In this document: positions 12,850-26,237 of the stretch, one piece after another
How the letters are laid out: every line of letters begins with the position of its first letter
Position numbering within the stretch: the stretch's first letter is position 1
Assembly (NCBI GenBank): GCA_017163975.1
Contig: JAFFSR010000239.1
Coordinates: 5,580,001 to 5,644,000, forward strand
Origin: Anastatus disparis
Taxonomy: Eukaryota; Arthropoda; Insecta; Hymenoptera; Eupelmidae
Length of the DNA stretch: 64,000 bases
Direction: 5' to 3'
Program-made: the position numbers and the translations under genes
The notes under the pieces: generated by a model
Database searches by the model: none
What the model was told of the DNA's origin: nothing
The model's input: only the letters and a program-made list of their open reading frames with translations

Positions 12850-15800
12850 AAATTTAAAGTAATCCTGTTTAAATTCAAGTAAATTAGTTTTTTTTAACAA
12901 CGCTCTTGGAAATTAACATATTTCTTCGCTTCCATCATGGATTTTTTTAAAGAAGATGCATACTTGTTTTAAATTTTAATTAGCATAATTATTTTTCAAA
13001 TATGCGTACTTATGTACCCATAAAGAATTATGGCTATTTATAACAAAATGTATTGATTATAAATTGGCAGATCGAATAGCTGATTAATTTTTTAATTATT
13101 AATACAATTTAATGATATAACTTACTAAAATAAACACTTAAACATGATCTTCACTATTTTGATTTTGTAACTTATATTAAATTCAACAATTTATATTTAC
13201 TTATAAGTGGTTATTTATCGGGACCATCATTGATAATTTTAGAGTACAACAAAAAAAACATCATTCCTTTCAAATCCATACTACAATTAAAAGCTACAAA
13301 TCTTTATATCAAAATTTCAAAGCATTAAATTTATCAAAATACATTCTTCTATTTATTTTAAAAGAAATATTTCGTCGAGTAGAAACAAATTGCATTAATG
13401 CAGATAGAATATGTATACAGTACGTCGAAAAAGACAAAACTCCAAAGTCATTTGAGTTTGAGCGCAGATGGAATTCAAAGAATAATGAAACTGAAAATAC
13501 TGCAGGGAAATGTGGTACTTTTCTTTGGGGCTTGAATGTTTACTTCGACGTGTGCACGAACAGAGAGAGTAGAAGAATGCAAGAAGAAATAAAGAGCTAA
13601 ACGAACGCAGAGAAGTTTTACAAAGCTAACGAACAAAGTTTTAAAGAAACTTGTATAACTAAGTAACTAAGAAAAGTCATTTTTCTTCTTGTTATTTTTT
13701 TTTTTATATTAAACGTATTATTCATTTTGATGAATAACAATTCGTTATGTAGCTAATTAATATTTTAGAAAAATTTTCATGATAATACATTTAGATATAA
13801 CTATTTTCGATAAATTTAATGAAATATATGTTTGACAAGCTAGTCCTTAAACTAGATTAAAGAGAAATAAGACTCATGAGTTTAAATAATAAAATAAAAA
13901 TAAAAACTTTAAGTACTTTAGTCATAGAAAAAAACTTTTGCTCAAGAGAGAAGATTACCATAAATTTACCATTTTCGATTGAAAAATATTCAAAAATGCG
14001 TTTTACGACGATGAAACGAAAAATTTTCTCCAGCGCCATATAGAAACATTTCAGCATCCCAAAAGCAAGTAGAACTAACGCTTCATTCTTTTTTCTTTTA
14101 GTTCTCATGCATCAGCATTTCATATACGACACTTGATAATATCAGTATGGATAAAAGCCATTCGAGAAAGGATTTACATGTTATACACTCGGTGGAAATG
14201 CTAAGTACAAAATAAAAAAGATAAAAAAAAAGAATCAACGTAAATTTTTAGTCATACTTAATAGTATGTAACAATATAATCGATTTAGTGTAAACCAGAA
14301 AAGATGACAAAAAATAAAATAAAATAAAATGAGATATAAGAGTGATGCCTTTTTTCTATTTGAGAAGGTTTCCCCATTCTGAAAAGCTGCCACGGAAATC
14401 GAGAAAATTCACGGTCTTTCCTAGGGAAAGCTTTCAAGTGCAACCAAGTAAAGAAGATGCACAATCGAGCTCGGATGAAAAAGTAGTATTGAGAAGGAGA
14501 AGAAGTGTTGAGGTGAGTGTGAGATGAAAAAAAAAATGAGATATTGTAAAAAAAAAGAGTGGATGAAAACGAAATTTTGTAAATGTTAAAAAAAAATAGA
14601 AAGCCAGAGCGAGATAGAAAGAAAGAGAAAAAAAAGGGACGGAGATAAGATTGATGAAACAAAAATAAATGCAAACAAAGGTAGAAATAATACAGATATA
14701 TGAGATAAAAGTACAAGGAAAAAAGCACAAAGGGGTAGCGAGAGAAGACTGTCAGTAACACGAGAGAGAGAAAAAAAAGTAGGACAAGATATTGAATGGA
14801 AAACGTAAAAAAAAAGAAATGCTTTGAAAAGATCTGATGGGAAGCAGAAGGTAAAAAGGAAGCAACAATTTTTAATATTAAATAGAGATGAAGTACTGGC
14901 AAAAAAAAACAAAGGCGGAAAATTTAGAAAAAAATTTTATGCAAATGCAGTATTGAGAAAAAAAATCAAATGAACGTATTTTTATAAAATCGTCTTTGAT
15001 TTTTGACAGTTTAAATATTCATGAGTGTAAAACGTTTTTAAAAAATTTCATACATGATGGACGGGAAATCAATTATTTTTAAACAAAAATTATTCATTAA
15101 AGTTATTGAGAATAACAGTTTGAAATTTCGATGAGCTAAAGTACTTATCGTTTTCAATATCAACTTTTACATCAATATGAAATAAAGTTACATTTTCATA
15201 TGTGCATAAAAAAGAGCGATTATAACAACCGGTAAAATTTTTGTAAAAGGTTTTAACTGATTAAAACTACTCTTGAATTCATTTTAGTTATTTAGAATTA
15301 ATATTAATTTTCAAGCAGTTATTATTAATTATGAATAGTTAATAGTGATTAATTGATAGATACAAAAAGATTGTAAATGAAACAAATAAAAAGATTGTAT
15401 GTTTTAAGAAAATAATATTTTTAAAAAGGAAAGGTGCGATGTCTCATTAACGGATCATAATTTGACGTCTGTAAGATAAATGGTGGGTAGAAGATACTTT
15501 ATTCAGATGAGTAATTTGTTTATTGTTGATTTTTAATTTTCTTAATAAATTTTAAAGCCTCGCAGAATATAAATAATTTTTATAGTCGGCTGAAATTTAT
15601 ATTTCAATTTATAATCTTCCAGTGATTAATCCTTTCTCAATTATTCTTCCTGAAAAATACAGTTTCCGAATGAAAATTTTGATTTTTATTTAGAAAAAGT
15701 TTGGATTATAATGATCACAATGTCGTTATATAATCCACACATTTGGGAGCTAAGTCTTCTTTTAAACTAGGATTTTCGAAAATGTATGGATGTGAAAGTT

Positions 15801-17340
15801 GACATTTTAAAAATTCATATTTGCTTATGCAATATTTTTATTTACTTAATTCAATTTTTAACTCCTGGTTATTCGTAAGTTAATTGCTAAACTATAATAC
15901 TGTTATTTTTACCATTGGATTTTTAAAGATATTTTGTAATTTTGTAATACATTCTCAGAAAAATTAATTTAATTTTTCATCCAGCTTTCTTATAAATCTT
16001 CTTATTTTTTCAGAGTAATTTCATTATTTTGTTTGTTAACTAGATGTTGCATAAGATCTTTGAGATGATTTTTTTCTAATAATAGCAAGAGATCTGAAAC
16101 ACTCGCACAATTTATAAAAATATAACTTTTATTCTGCGTATCTGGAATTATGGAACATTTTTTAATATCATTTAAAATAATTCTAAAAATAAAATCTTAT
16201 ACTGTTAATAACAAATTTGCTTTACTTGGAAAACGTATTTAGATTATGCAAATGTAAATAATATTTTTACTGAAAGCTTTAAAAAAAAGAAAACAAAAGA
16301 GAAATAAAGAAAGGAATGATAGATGCAAGGAATAAACGAAGAAAACACGATGTATTTACATTGTCGCAAAGCACACAGAAAGTGAAAAAGCGTGTATCAA
16401 CTTTGAACAGTAAAAGAGTTAAAAAAAAAAGCTTTACATAAAAAAAAGAAGGATAAACTTATATGTCGACAATAGTACATACAGGAGATACGAATACAAG
16501 ACAATAGGAAACAGTGTGTACACATAAAGATATAAAGAGAAAAATATTTCATTTATTTTGTGCTTTGGGTCATGCTTTAAAAAAAATATCATTGTTTATT
16601 TATTTCGCATTTAATCGTGCATCTACACACACGCACACATAAATATATAAAGTAACTTATTTATAATTTTGAATTTCTGTAGAATTATAATTTTTTTTCA
16701 ATTAAGTAAGTTGGGCGTAGCAGAAAAAATTAAATTCATTTTTTTGAAGAAATAAAAAAAAAAGGATTGATTAAATTTTCATGCAAACATAAAAAAATTA
16801 ATTAAACTTTTTTTTATGATTTATTTATGAAAAAAAAGCTTTTAAAATAAAATAATCAATCGAGATATAATTTTATTGTATAAATTTAAAACTGGCAATA
16901 TAATACTTGACATATTTTACCGTTTTTTATTGACGTTTAATAGTTTAAAAGCCTTTGAGCGTATATTTCATTGAGTTTATATTGTAGAAAAGAAACTCTA
17001 GTAAATGAGAACTGTAATAATGCCATTGTAAACTATCAATGTATATATATCTACTTATTTTTTAAATCATTATTTTTTTATTAAAATCATTTTAATAAAT
17101 CTACTGAGTTTATGACATTATTTTTAAATTTTTCTGCGAGTATTAATCATCATGAATTAAAGATAGAAACTTTTAATCCGCAAAACAAATCAACCTGTTA
17201 CTTATTCTCTCGAATTAATGTTATTTTTAATCACCGCTGAGAAACTCCTTAGAAAAAAAGTTTCATAATATATTCGTATTTAATATCCGTCCGTGTAGAT
17301 TCCGTATATCATATAGCTTACTAAATAAAAATTTTAAAGT
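12850..17340. other. AT-rich DNA with purine-strand tracts
   Basis: No gene is supported. From about 14210 to 14930 the + strand is strongly purine-rich, and 16260-16560 is purine-rich to a lesser degree. Long apparent - frames such as 14285-14902 are Phe/Ser/Leu-rich translations of that bias. A short + segment at 14425-14512 with a good acceptor and donor is described as a finding. Confidence 0.5.
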
Positions 17341-18200
17341 GGAATATCACCCAAATAAGAAGAAAGAAAGAATTAAAGAATAGAGGTGCACGAGCAAAAG
17401 AAAGAGAGGTAGAAAGACGGTCCAGGGAAATGGTCAAGAAAGGCAAGAAAGAAAAGTTGAACATACTAAGGAGAGATATGGGAAAGTTAAGTACCGTAGA
17501 AAAGAGACAAAGTCAGGAAAAGTAAAGTAAAAAAAAAGAAATTGAGCAAGTAAAAGAGAAAAGAGAAGCTTGCAGGGAAAACAGTTTGAAAAAGGATGAT
17601 ATGGCCATATACTAAATTGAAAGAAGAGAAAGAAAGTAAAAAAAAAGAGAGAAAAACGAGAATGAAAAGCGAGTGTGTAGGGAGAGGGGAGGTATATACT
17701 GAGCGATGAGTGAGGTCAAATGAAATGAAATGGAGGCTGTGTTTAAGAGCGAACTAAATCGATAGTCCAGACTGGCCCTCTCCTCTCCTCCTCCTCCTCC
17801 TTGTGCAAAAGCTTGAACTGTACTCGGGTCCAAATATAGGTCATAGCCGTTTTACTATCTCTTTCTCTATACTAGTACATTATTTCACTATTTTTTTTTC
17901 TCCTACGGATACTCCCGGCACTTTCTTTCTCTCTTTTCATTTCTCTTTTATGTACGTAATGTTTTTCTTTTTCTCTCTTCGACACCACTCATCTTTCGTT
18001 CGGGCTTGACGATAAATGCATTCTCATTTGTCTGGATAGGTATTGTATGTAACTTGTATTTAATAGTCCCTGCTTCCTTCATATCCTCCCATGTGCTTTT
18101 CCTATCGTCTCAGGAAACTATAACCGATTCATTATTTCGTATACGAAATTTTCACTACCTTGAAATTGTTTACTTAAGAATTATTGTTATATTATATATA
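17341..18200. other. Purine tract followed by pyrimidine-rich island
   Basis: The + strand is almost pure A/G words (GAAAGAAAG, AAAGAGAGG) to about 17700. It then switches to C/T-rich sequence with a CTCCTCCTCCTCCTCC run near 17780-17802 and further CT-rich words to about 17990. This polypurine-to-polypyrimidine switch resembles regulatory or intronic islands in insects. No supported gene. Confidence 0.5.
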
Positions 18201-19943
18201 GATAGAATATTTTAAATTAAAAATTTTCTATTAAATAAAAAATAAATAAAATTTAAAAAATCTTCATGTCTACAAACACGAAGCAAATTCAATTTGGCAA
18301 AATGAACTTATTAACAATGTGAAAGAAATTGAATCAACAACAAGCAGTAAAGAGGATTTCATAAGGTGGAATTTAAAGAAAGGAAAAGAAAGGAAAAAAT
18401 AAAATAAAAAAAGGAGAAGTAGAAAAATTTCGCAAAAGTCGAACGAAGTAATATAGTGTATTGAGTTTTTCTTCTCTTGCAGTATATACGGTGAAATCGC
18501 TCATCCGCGTAAAATCCCCCAGCGAAACGTAATTGCAAGGTTAACAAAGAAACGAAACTCTTGCTGCATCAATAAATATCCTAAGCAATTTAAATTGCAT
18601 GTAGGCTCTTTCTCTCTCTCTCTTATCTACAATATAATTCAATAAAATCAGTCGAATATACAATATTGGTATTACTAACAATAACAGTTACTTAAATAAA
18701 AAAAAAATATTCTTTTGTCTTTTATTAAAGACGCTTATTATAGATCGTTGTAATTAATAAATGTAAAAAATGTTAATAACGTTTCGTTCTTTATTTACAA
18801 TTGGTTTTTGTGTCTGACTTTATTAAAAATATAAAATGAAATAATATTTTATAAAGTTGAAGTAAAATTCCAAGGCAAACTTTGAAGTAACAGAAAAATT
18901 AATGTAAAGGAATTTATTTTTAAATAGTTCAGTACGAACGGTTTTTGATTTTAAAAATATTTTTACTTCAAATTGCTGTACAGCCAATACATTACTTAAT
19001 CGATTTTCCAGTGCTTTAATTAAATTGCATTTTCCGTTTCATAGATTTTTAAACTACGGAATCAAGCTATTAGCGAATTAGAAATATATAGATACAATAA
19101 ACTTTTTTTTAAGTAAAAAAATATCATTTTACTTTATGTTTTGCTATTTTAATTCTCTAATTATAAGACATAATTGTTTTAAAATTGATTTATCATTAAG
19201 ATATTAAATTAGTAATTAATTAATTAATCAACTTAAGTTGATATTAAAGTTTTGTTCAATATCATAATTTTTAACAACTTTTATTAGAGAATATTAATTT
19301 TTTTAATGTTCATATTGAATATTAATTTTCTCTTAGATTTATAATCTTATATTTGGATGTATAATCATTGCTGTTTATAGCTACATTCAAAGAATTAAGA
19401 TATATTTTATCAGCTCAGTCTGTCTACGTTAATATTCCAAAAATATCCTAAACCCAAAAACAATGTTTGACAAACAAAAAAAAACACCCACAAAAACTCA
19501 TTTTTGAAAAACAAAAACAAAGCTCGTTAAAATTTCGTAACACGTTCGCATATGTGCGACCGTGCGGATACATGAAAAAATTTCGTCCACACATGAACAG
19601 AGCTAAACGTACAAGCAACTTTTTGCAATAGATAAACAGAAAAAAGGGTAATGCGAAGCTCATCCACGCAATCCAATAAACAAAAGCAAAAGCAAAGAAA
19701 GAAAAAAAAGGGATGAACGAAAGAAATCAAGAAAACGCATTTGCAAAGTAGCGATGAGTAAGATAAAGAATGGAATTTACAAGTGCTTGGGCAAACAATA
19801 CACCTAAACCCCTTATCTATCTCCGTCTGCCTCTTTTGCTCTCTTTCCCTTGAATAGCGTGCGCATATTTACGTTCGATTAGCATTGCCATTGAGCGCGA
19901 GAGCGAGCGCGTGCTCGCTCACGCAAGCATCATGTACTCGACA

Positions 19944-19946
<3 letters not shown>

Positions 19947-19992
<46 letters not shown>
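19947..19992. repeat. (TA)23 microsatellite
   Basis: An uninterrupted TA dinucleotide array of about 46 bases lies inside a G+C-richer island (about 19.8-20.33 kb) that also contains GAGCGCGAGAGCGAGCGCG and CT-rich words. Frames crossing the array encode alternating Ile-Tyr and are artefacts. Confidence 0.95.
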
Positions 19993-19994
<2 letters not shown>

Positions 19995-20339
19995 AAGGGA
20001 GTGCGCCTATGGTGCGTGTAGTGTATGCTCACCTCCTTGTTCTTGTTTAAATAAAGACGCATCGAAAAAGCTTTCCTCCTATCCTCTCTCTTTCTCTTTC
20101 GCTCTCTTTGCTCGTTTGTGTACGCTTCATTAGAGAATATACTCGCGTCGAGGAATGAGGCAGAGAGAAAGAGCGCGAAGGGTGTGTTTAACGTATATTG
20201 CAGGCTATATAACGAGCTGTGCTTACAAGCCCAACCCCCCTTCATTCTATATCTAACTGTGTATATTTATTTTCTTTCTTTTTATTTTTTTTTATACGCA
20301 GACAAGTGGTAAAGAAAAGGAAAAAAAGCATGCACTTGT

Positions 20340-23300
20340 GAAGGTCACTTTAAAGGATGGGAAGGCATTTTTATTGAAGGGGTTATTAAAAGTTTTATTA
20401 TATAAATAAAGTGTTATATTTTTTTTCTTGCGGTGTTTTTACAATAATAAGAGAATTCTTCATAAAAATAAGACGTAAATTATTTTTAATGGTTAATACG
20501 TTGTTTATTATTAATTATTAATATTGTTTGTTATGTCTTGTAAATAAATTTATTTTAAAAAATTTTACAAATTTAAAATGTATAGAATTAATTGTCAAAA
20601 TGATAAAAACTGATTCTTGAATATTGTTTAAAATTTTAATTTTTTAAATATTTTAAAGTCTAGTTACATTTTACATTATGTATTTTTTATTCAAGTCACT
20701 TATTGTTTTAAAATTTCAGTGCATTATTATTTGTAAAAAATATAAAACAATGCAATGCTTTTATCATATAAAACGAACAATAAAGTAAAAAAATCTGTTT
20801 CAATATACTGTTGATAAATTTTGAAAGAATATACGTTTTTAAAAGAATGTCCGAATTATTGTTTAAAATAATTTTATTATTTCCATTTAAAAAAAATCGC
20901 GATATTAATTATTTGAAAGATCATCATGAATGAATAAATTTTGATCTAACGCCGGTCACTGGATAATTTTGTCACAACGAAGGTAAATATTATTTCGTAC
21001 TTTCTTTTTTTTCCTGACAAAAATACACAAAAGACTGCTTCAGTTATGCTAAGAAGATTATCAAAAGCCACGAAATGTCTTATTCTTTGTCTTCTTTTCT
21101 TTAAAAATCCTTTTGTAAAGTCAATCTTTTTTTCAAGTTGACAGAATAAACATTTTTAACAGCTTTGTAAAATTTTTCATTTTGAACCGAATTGACGTTA
21201 CGTCGATCAATTATTTATCAAGGGATGTCTTTTGATATTAAAATTAGTTATAAAAATTTATACTGCAAAAAGACAAAAAAAAATAAAAAAAATGTTAGCA
21301 AAAATCATACTGCTTTTTAAATTTTTATGCAAAAAAACTTTTAATTTCTATCTACAAATACAATATTTAAATGTATACACCTGATTTTACGAAAATTTTA
21401 TTTCAAATTAAGATTAGATTAAAGTAGCACATAGAACTGCAAAAATAAGAACAAACTAAGATTCAAATCACGCAGCATTGAAATTTAAAGAAAAGCCTTG
21501 CTGAACATTTTGTTTAAAATAAGATGCATTGTAAAGTTCGAGTAAACAAAAACTTGGGGAGGGAGGGAGGAAGAAGAGGGCAGAGATTCGTTAAGAAAAC
21601 ATCGAGACAGAGTAAACCTACTTAGTTTGCAAAACTAAAAGTTAGCATTGTTTTACCTCGGTGAAGAAAGAGAGAAAAAGAAAGAGAAGAAGGGATACCT
21701 TCTTCTCTCTTTTTTTTTGTTATTCAGCGCAAGAAGTTGCATCTTAGCCGCAGAGGCAATAAGTTTTCTGTCGTTAATAGATTTTTCTCTATACAGCATC
21801 TTTTAAAGGTTACAAGAAACACACGCTTTATTATTCCTTTTGTCTTAGATCCAAGTTTCTTTTCTTTTTATATTTTTTTTTTTTTGCTTCCTTTTTTCTT
21901 ATCGATCTTTTCAAATAAATTCAGATGACCTGACCTACTTCAACTGTTAATCATTGCAAGAAAGATATCGTTTCAACAGATTAGCAAACTCGAAGAAAAA
22001 AGAAAATATTATACTCGTGATTTGAAGTTATTTTGAATGAAAAGTTTTGAGAAAGGAAGTTGGATAAAAAAATTGCAAAGTAATTGCTTATTTTTTTGTG
22101 TTCGTAAACGAATTCTGTAGTTTGACTTAATTATTTATTTCTTATAATGTGTGAATAGTAAAAAATATTGTAGGAAATTTTGTTAATGTAATAGATCTGA
22201 AAAATGAATCTTAATGAAATTTCATACATCGTAAAATTCATATTATCTTAATAATTCAGTATAGATAAAAGTTCGAATTCTAAATTACGATTTCGGTTGA
22301 AACATGTAAAAATTTACCAAATCCATCTTAGTCTTATATAGCCCTTTAAAATCATATCAAAGGCTTAAAAAGATCGGTTTAATGCAAGCAGTTTATTTTA
22401 ACTAAAAAACATCAGTTAATTCGAGAGTTATAAACATCTTAATATCTATTTTACAACTATTTCAACAACTTTTATTATATTATATGAATTTATAGCTATT
22501 ACACCATTTAATTTCAAAATTATTGAGCTTTAAAACCTTTAATTTTAGTAATTCTTTCATATTTTTATGTAAAAAAAGAATTCTCTTTGATTTAAAAAAA
22601 AATCTCTAATCTATAATAAGAATTTTAACGCTCTTCTAATCAGTTATGTTTATATATATATATAAAAATTATTTTCTAAAATAATTACGAACATATTAAA
22701 GTTGAAAAATTTGATGTGTAGTATTATACGAAACGTACTACAGCAAGTGAAGCACCAGAATTAAAGCGAATGACTAGAAAAGTGCTTCTGCGTAAGACTT
22801 TACAACTTTTTCATAAAGTAATCTCCACTCGTAAAATTTTAACTGATAAGAGCGTTCGAGGGGCTCAAATCACGCGGATGTTAAAGCATTTTTTAAGGTA
22901 TTTTTTATAACCTGAAATTATGAAGAAAGCTGGATTTTTTTCGGTCTGGTGCCCGATTTTTTCGATGTAATGAACGATTTTATTCAATTTTTAAGGATCT
23001 CTTTAAAAAGCTCTTGTTAAAATGGATAAATATGACACAATTAAAAAAAATTCTATTTTGTAATTTATAAAATTTTAAATAATTAAAAATTGTAGCACAG
23101 AACAGCATAAAAATTCGAGATACACCGTCAACATAAAAAATTGCAATTGAAACAATTATTGATTGCCATCGCGATAAATACAAAATGAAAAATCAAATTT
23201 TTATATACCAGCTTTTTTTCGGACTTAATAAAATCTTTTAATGGCTTAAAATCATCACTGCAATAATTCATATTGATTTCGCTCAATAAACTTTAACGAT

Positions 23301-23440
23301 TTTTCTCTGCTCTTCAAAAAAAAAAGAAAAAAAAAATAGGGAAAAAAAGAGTACAACTAGTTTAAATTCGAATGACACTTGGTGAACATACGCGAATAAG
23401 CGAGGTGGTAAAATGCAATTGGCACTGTTGAATCAAATTA
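20340..23440. other. AT-rich DNA without a recognisable gene
   Basis: Featureless A+T-rich sequence. A small purine/pyrimidine patch at about 21540-21720 (GGGAGGGAGGAAG, then AGAAAGAGAAGAAGG) is the only compositional change. No coding, RNA-gene or transposon signal was recognised. Confidence 0.55.
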
Positions 23441-23494
23441 GCAGTTAACAAATTAACAAAGCCTTTAGATACATGTTGGTAGTATTGAGGGGTT

Positions 23495-23497
<3 letters not shown>

Positions 23498-23529
<32 letters not shown>
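23498..23529. repeat. (GA)n microsatellite
   Basis: A GA dinucleotide array of about 30 bases lies at the left edge of a G+C-richer island (about 23.44-23.86 kb). The island continues with a mixed-sequence segment that could hold an exon (see findings) and a second purine-rich run near 23705-23755. Confidence 0.9.
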
Positions 23530-23532
<3 letters not shown>

Positions 23533-25749
23533 AAAGGACTGAAAATGGGTAAAAGCTCATCTATACATATATACCGCGTCTCCTCTAGCGCTATACTCTT
23601 CAGAGCAGCCGATATTTGCCACCAATTGAAATACGAGATTCGTCCGCGGGGCATTGGCTATCCGTATACTACTTCCGTCTGTCGAACAAATGTGCGACAG
23701 TAACCAGGGAGAGAAAAAAAAGAGAGAAAGAGAAAGACAAAGAAAGAAAGAGCGAGTATATCCTATATCGATTTTATTCCTCGATAGTACAGACTTTACT
23801 TTTCAATCGATGGTAATTGCTGTACCATTCGACTCCAAAGTACTTCTGTAACGAATAAATAAAAAAAACGGACATTGAAAATATTTTTTAAATTTAAGCT
23901 GTAAATAAAAAACGTTATTATTTTAAAAATAAAGTGGTAAATAAAACATTCTGTGTATTTTCAAAAAAGCATTAAGATCATGTAAATACTAAAATTTGAT
24001 AAAAAAATGAACAAATCTGATAACGAATAAACAATTTTTTTCATAATATTTTTAGCTTTGCGAATCAATTGTAAAAAATTTCACTTGAACAGAATAATTT
24101 TTTATTCCTTTTTAAATAAAGTTCAAGATAAAAAACTTTTTCAACACACATTGTTTATTAACATTCAAACCACATATAAACTATACAGAATACGTAATAA
24201 TATCGATACTTTCAATCAATTTTTCTTTCTCAATAACAAGTACGTAGCGAAGCCCGATATATTTTAATAAATGTCATGAAAAAAAAAGAAATTACATATA
24301 AATTCAAGTGGTAAAACTAAAATATTAACTTTTCATTTTCGCATTCCATTAAAACTTTCTTGGGAAGCTCGCTTCCAAACTATTTTGAAAGGAAATATTT
24401 GAGCTTTAACTTTTCCGTTGCTCAACGCCGCTACTAAGCCACTTTTACTAAACGTTACCCATGAAGTTCACATTGATAAAAGGTATATATATTATAAGAA
24501 AAAAATGATGGAGTTTAATATCTTGTAGTACTAAAGACAAACAATAGAAGCACTCAGAGCTATTAAAATATTAAAATCTGAAAATTTTCGTAATAATAAA
24601 TGCTTCGTAGCAATAATACTAATTTATTTTTGGTATATAAAAAATTATTTTATTGATGCGTATTGAAAATCAAATGAGTAACATTTCGATTTGTAGCTGT
24701 ATTTATTAAGGAACGATAATTCATACATAAGACATTTGTGAAAGGGAAAGAGCAATAGAAGTACGAATGAATCTTAAAAACAAGAGAAGCCAGAAACGAA
24801 TAAAGAAACAAAAAGATTAATAAATTATTGCAAAGATTGATACTTAATCTATTGACATTAAATTTCTTGCAATCGAATTCAAACATTAAAAAGAGTCATG
24901 GGAAAAAAAATTTTCAAGAAATGATATTGAGAAATCGATGCAGGTTTTACTTCTAAATCCCCAAATGAATGGAAGATTTGATGCGATCCATATACACGTA
25001 AAGTGTGTCCCTTTCGGATACTGATTCTAGAGAGTATATGTGCCTTCTTTATCACGAGCAGTATTGTTTGGATAACCGTATAACTGGTATGTCACGACAA
25101 CTAGTTTTCATAAAAATCTACCATTTGATGATTTATTATGATTGGTATTAATAGTGTAAAAAGTTAAATTTGAATGTTTGATTAATCAAAGGATATTATT
25201 TTTTATTTTTCAGAGCAACATAATTAAATGTTTCATTTTTTAAAGTCGGTTTGATTTTTTTTCAATTTTTCATATCTCACATTTTTATTCTTTTTGACAT
25301 GATAGGACGGAATGATCCATAACATTGGACCAACCAGGAAGTAGATACTTTTAAATTCAAAAAGAATTTTCCAAATCGATTTATAAATTGCAAAAATATA
25401 AGATAGCAAATATTGAAAAAAAAATATACAATCAAATTGAGAATCAACTTTTTTTAAATCGGTTTAAAATTATTATTGACTAAGATCGTTTTTACCTACA
25501 ATAAAAATGCAAACGTTAAATATTTTACAAGTCTTACAGTGCATTCACAATTGCACATGCGAATCTGATGTCAGCACCTTCATGCACAGTACGCTATGAA
25601 TAGAATAGAAAATTTTACTCAACTCTGTCCCATGAACATAAGGAAACAAGAGATGGTTCTTTTACATACTCGTGCGCTTGCGCATTTGCTTGCATTTAAA
25701 AATATATATAAACTCGATGCTCTATTATATTCGCATCCTGATGGATAAA

Positions 25750-25862
25750 CTTAAACTTGGCGACTTTACTTCAACTTGGCTAGTTTACATTGCGCTCGAG
25801 TACTTTACTTCAAGCCTGGCCATTCTGCTTGTGCTTGAGTATTTTACCTCACGCTTCGAACA
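25750..25862 (+). repeat. Degenerate tandem repeat of about 39 bp
   Basis: About three diverged units begin with (G)CGACTTTACTTCAA, GAGTACTTTACTTCAAG and GAGTATTTTACCTCACG, spaced by roughly 40 bases. The frame at 25672-25884 stays open and its protein repeats a Tyr-Phe-Thr-Ser motif, but this follows from the tandem DNA. No gene is called. Confidence 0.5.
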
Positions 25863-26086
25863 AAACTTGCACGTAGAAAAATAAACTTTAAGTGGAGGTG
25901 GACAAACAAAATTAGTATACTACCGTTGGAATTTCTAGGCTTTCTAGGTTAGATAATAATATAGAATGCACTAAATGTGAGAAGAGTTTTTTAATTTTTT
26001 TAAATGCTGGTAACTTTCGATAATACTATATTTACGAAATTTAAATACTTCGTCCACGTATCTAATCTTCGTTGCTAAGCAGTACA

Positions 26087-26209
26087 ATGGTAGGGGTGAC
26101 TGCGATTCAAGTATACTTGAAACCAGTTTCCTGTCAACTTTGCTTTAGTTGTCAGTCAAAGGCCTACTTTTGCAATTCAAACAATGTAATAAGCATTTGT
26201 AAACAATAA
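26087..26209 (+). other. 40-codon upstream ORF ahead of the small membrane-protein gene
   Basis: An ATG at 26087 opens a 40-codon frame ending in TAA at 26207-26209, 28 bases before the main start. The peptide begins MVGVTAIQVYLKPVSC and contains several cysteines, including a CQLCFSC stretch. It could act as an upstream ORF only if transcription starts before 26087. The TCAGT initiator-like word at 26152-26156 lies inside it, so it may be outside the mature mRNA. The ATG is followed at once by GTAGGG, so it might also sit at a splice donor. Confidence 0.3.
26152..26156 (+). promoter_or_regulatory. Possible arthropod initiator (TCAGT)
   Basis: TCAGT matches the arthropod initiator core and lies 82 bases upstream of the ATG at 26238, a reasonable 5' UTR length. 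No TATA box is evident at the expected distance, so this would be a TATA-less promoter. The five-base match is weak on its own and is proposed from position. Confidence 0.25.
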
Positions 26210-26237
26210 GTGATAAAGAATAAACATACTAATTACA

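Noticed and set aside
14285..14902. 205-codon - frame rich in Phe, Leu and Ser with apparent membrane segments
   Set aside because: It is a translation of the complementary strand of a polypurine tract. There is no domain, and overlapping frames stay open for the same reason.
19885..20245. Frames on both strands across the TA microsatellite near 20 kb
   Set aside because: Tyr-Ile alternation from simple sequence, with no conserved features on either side.
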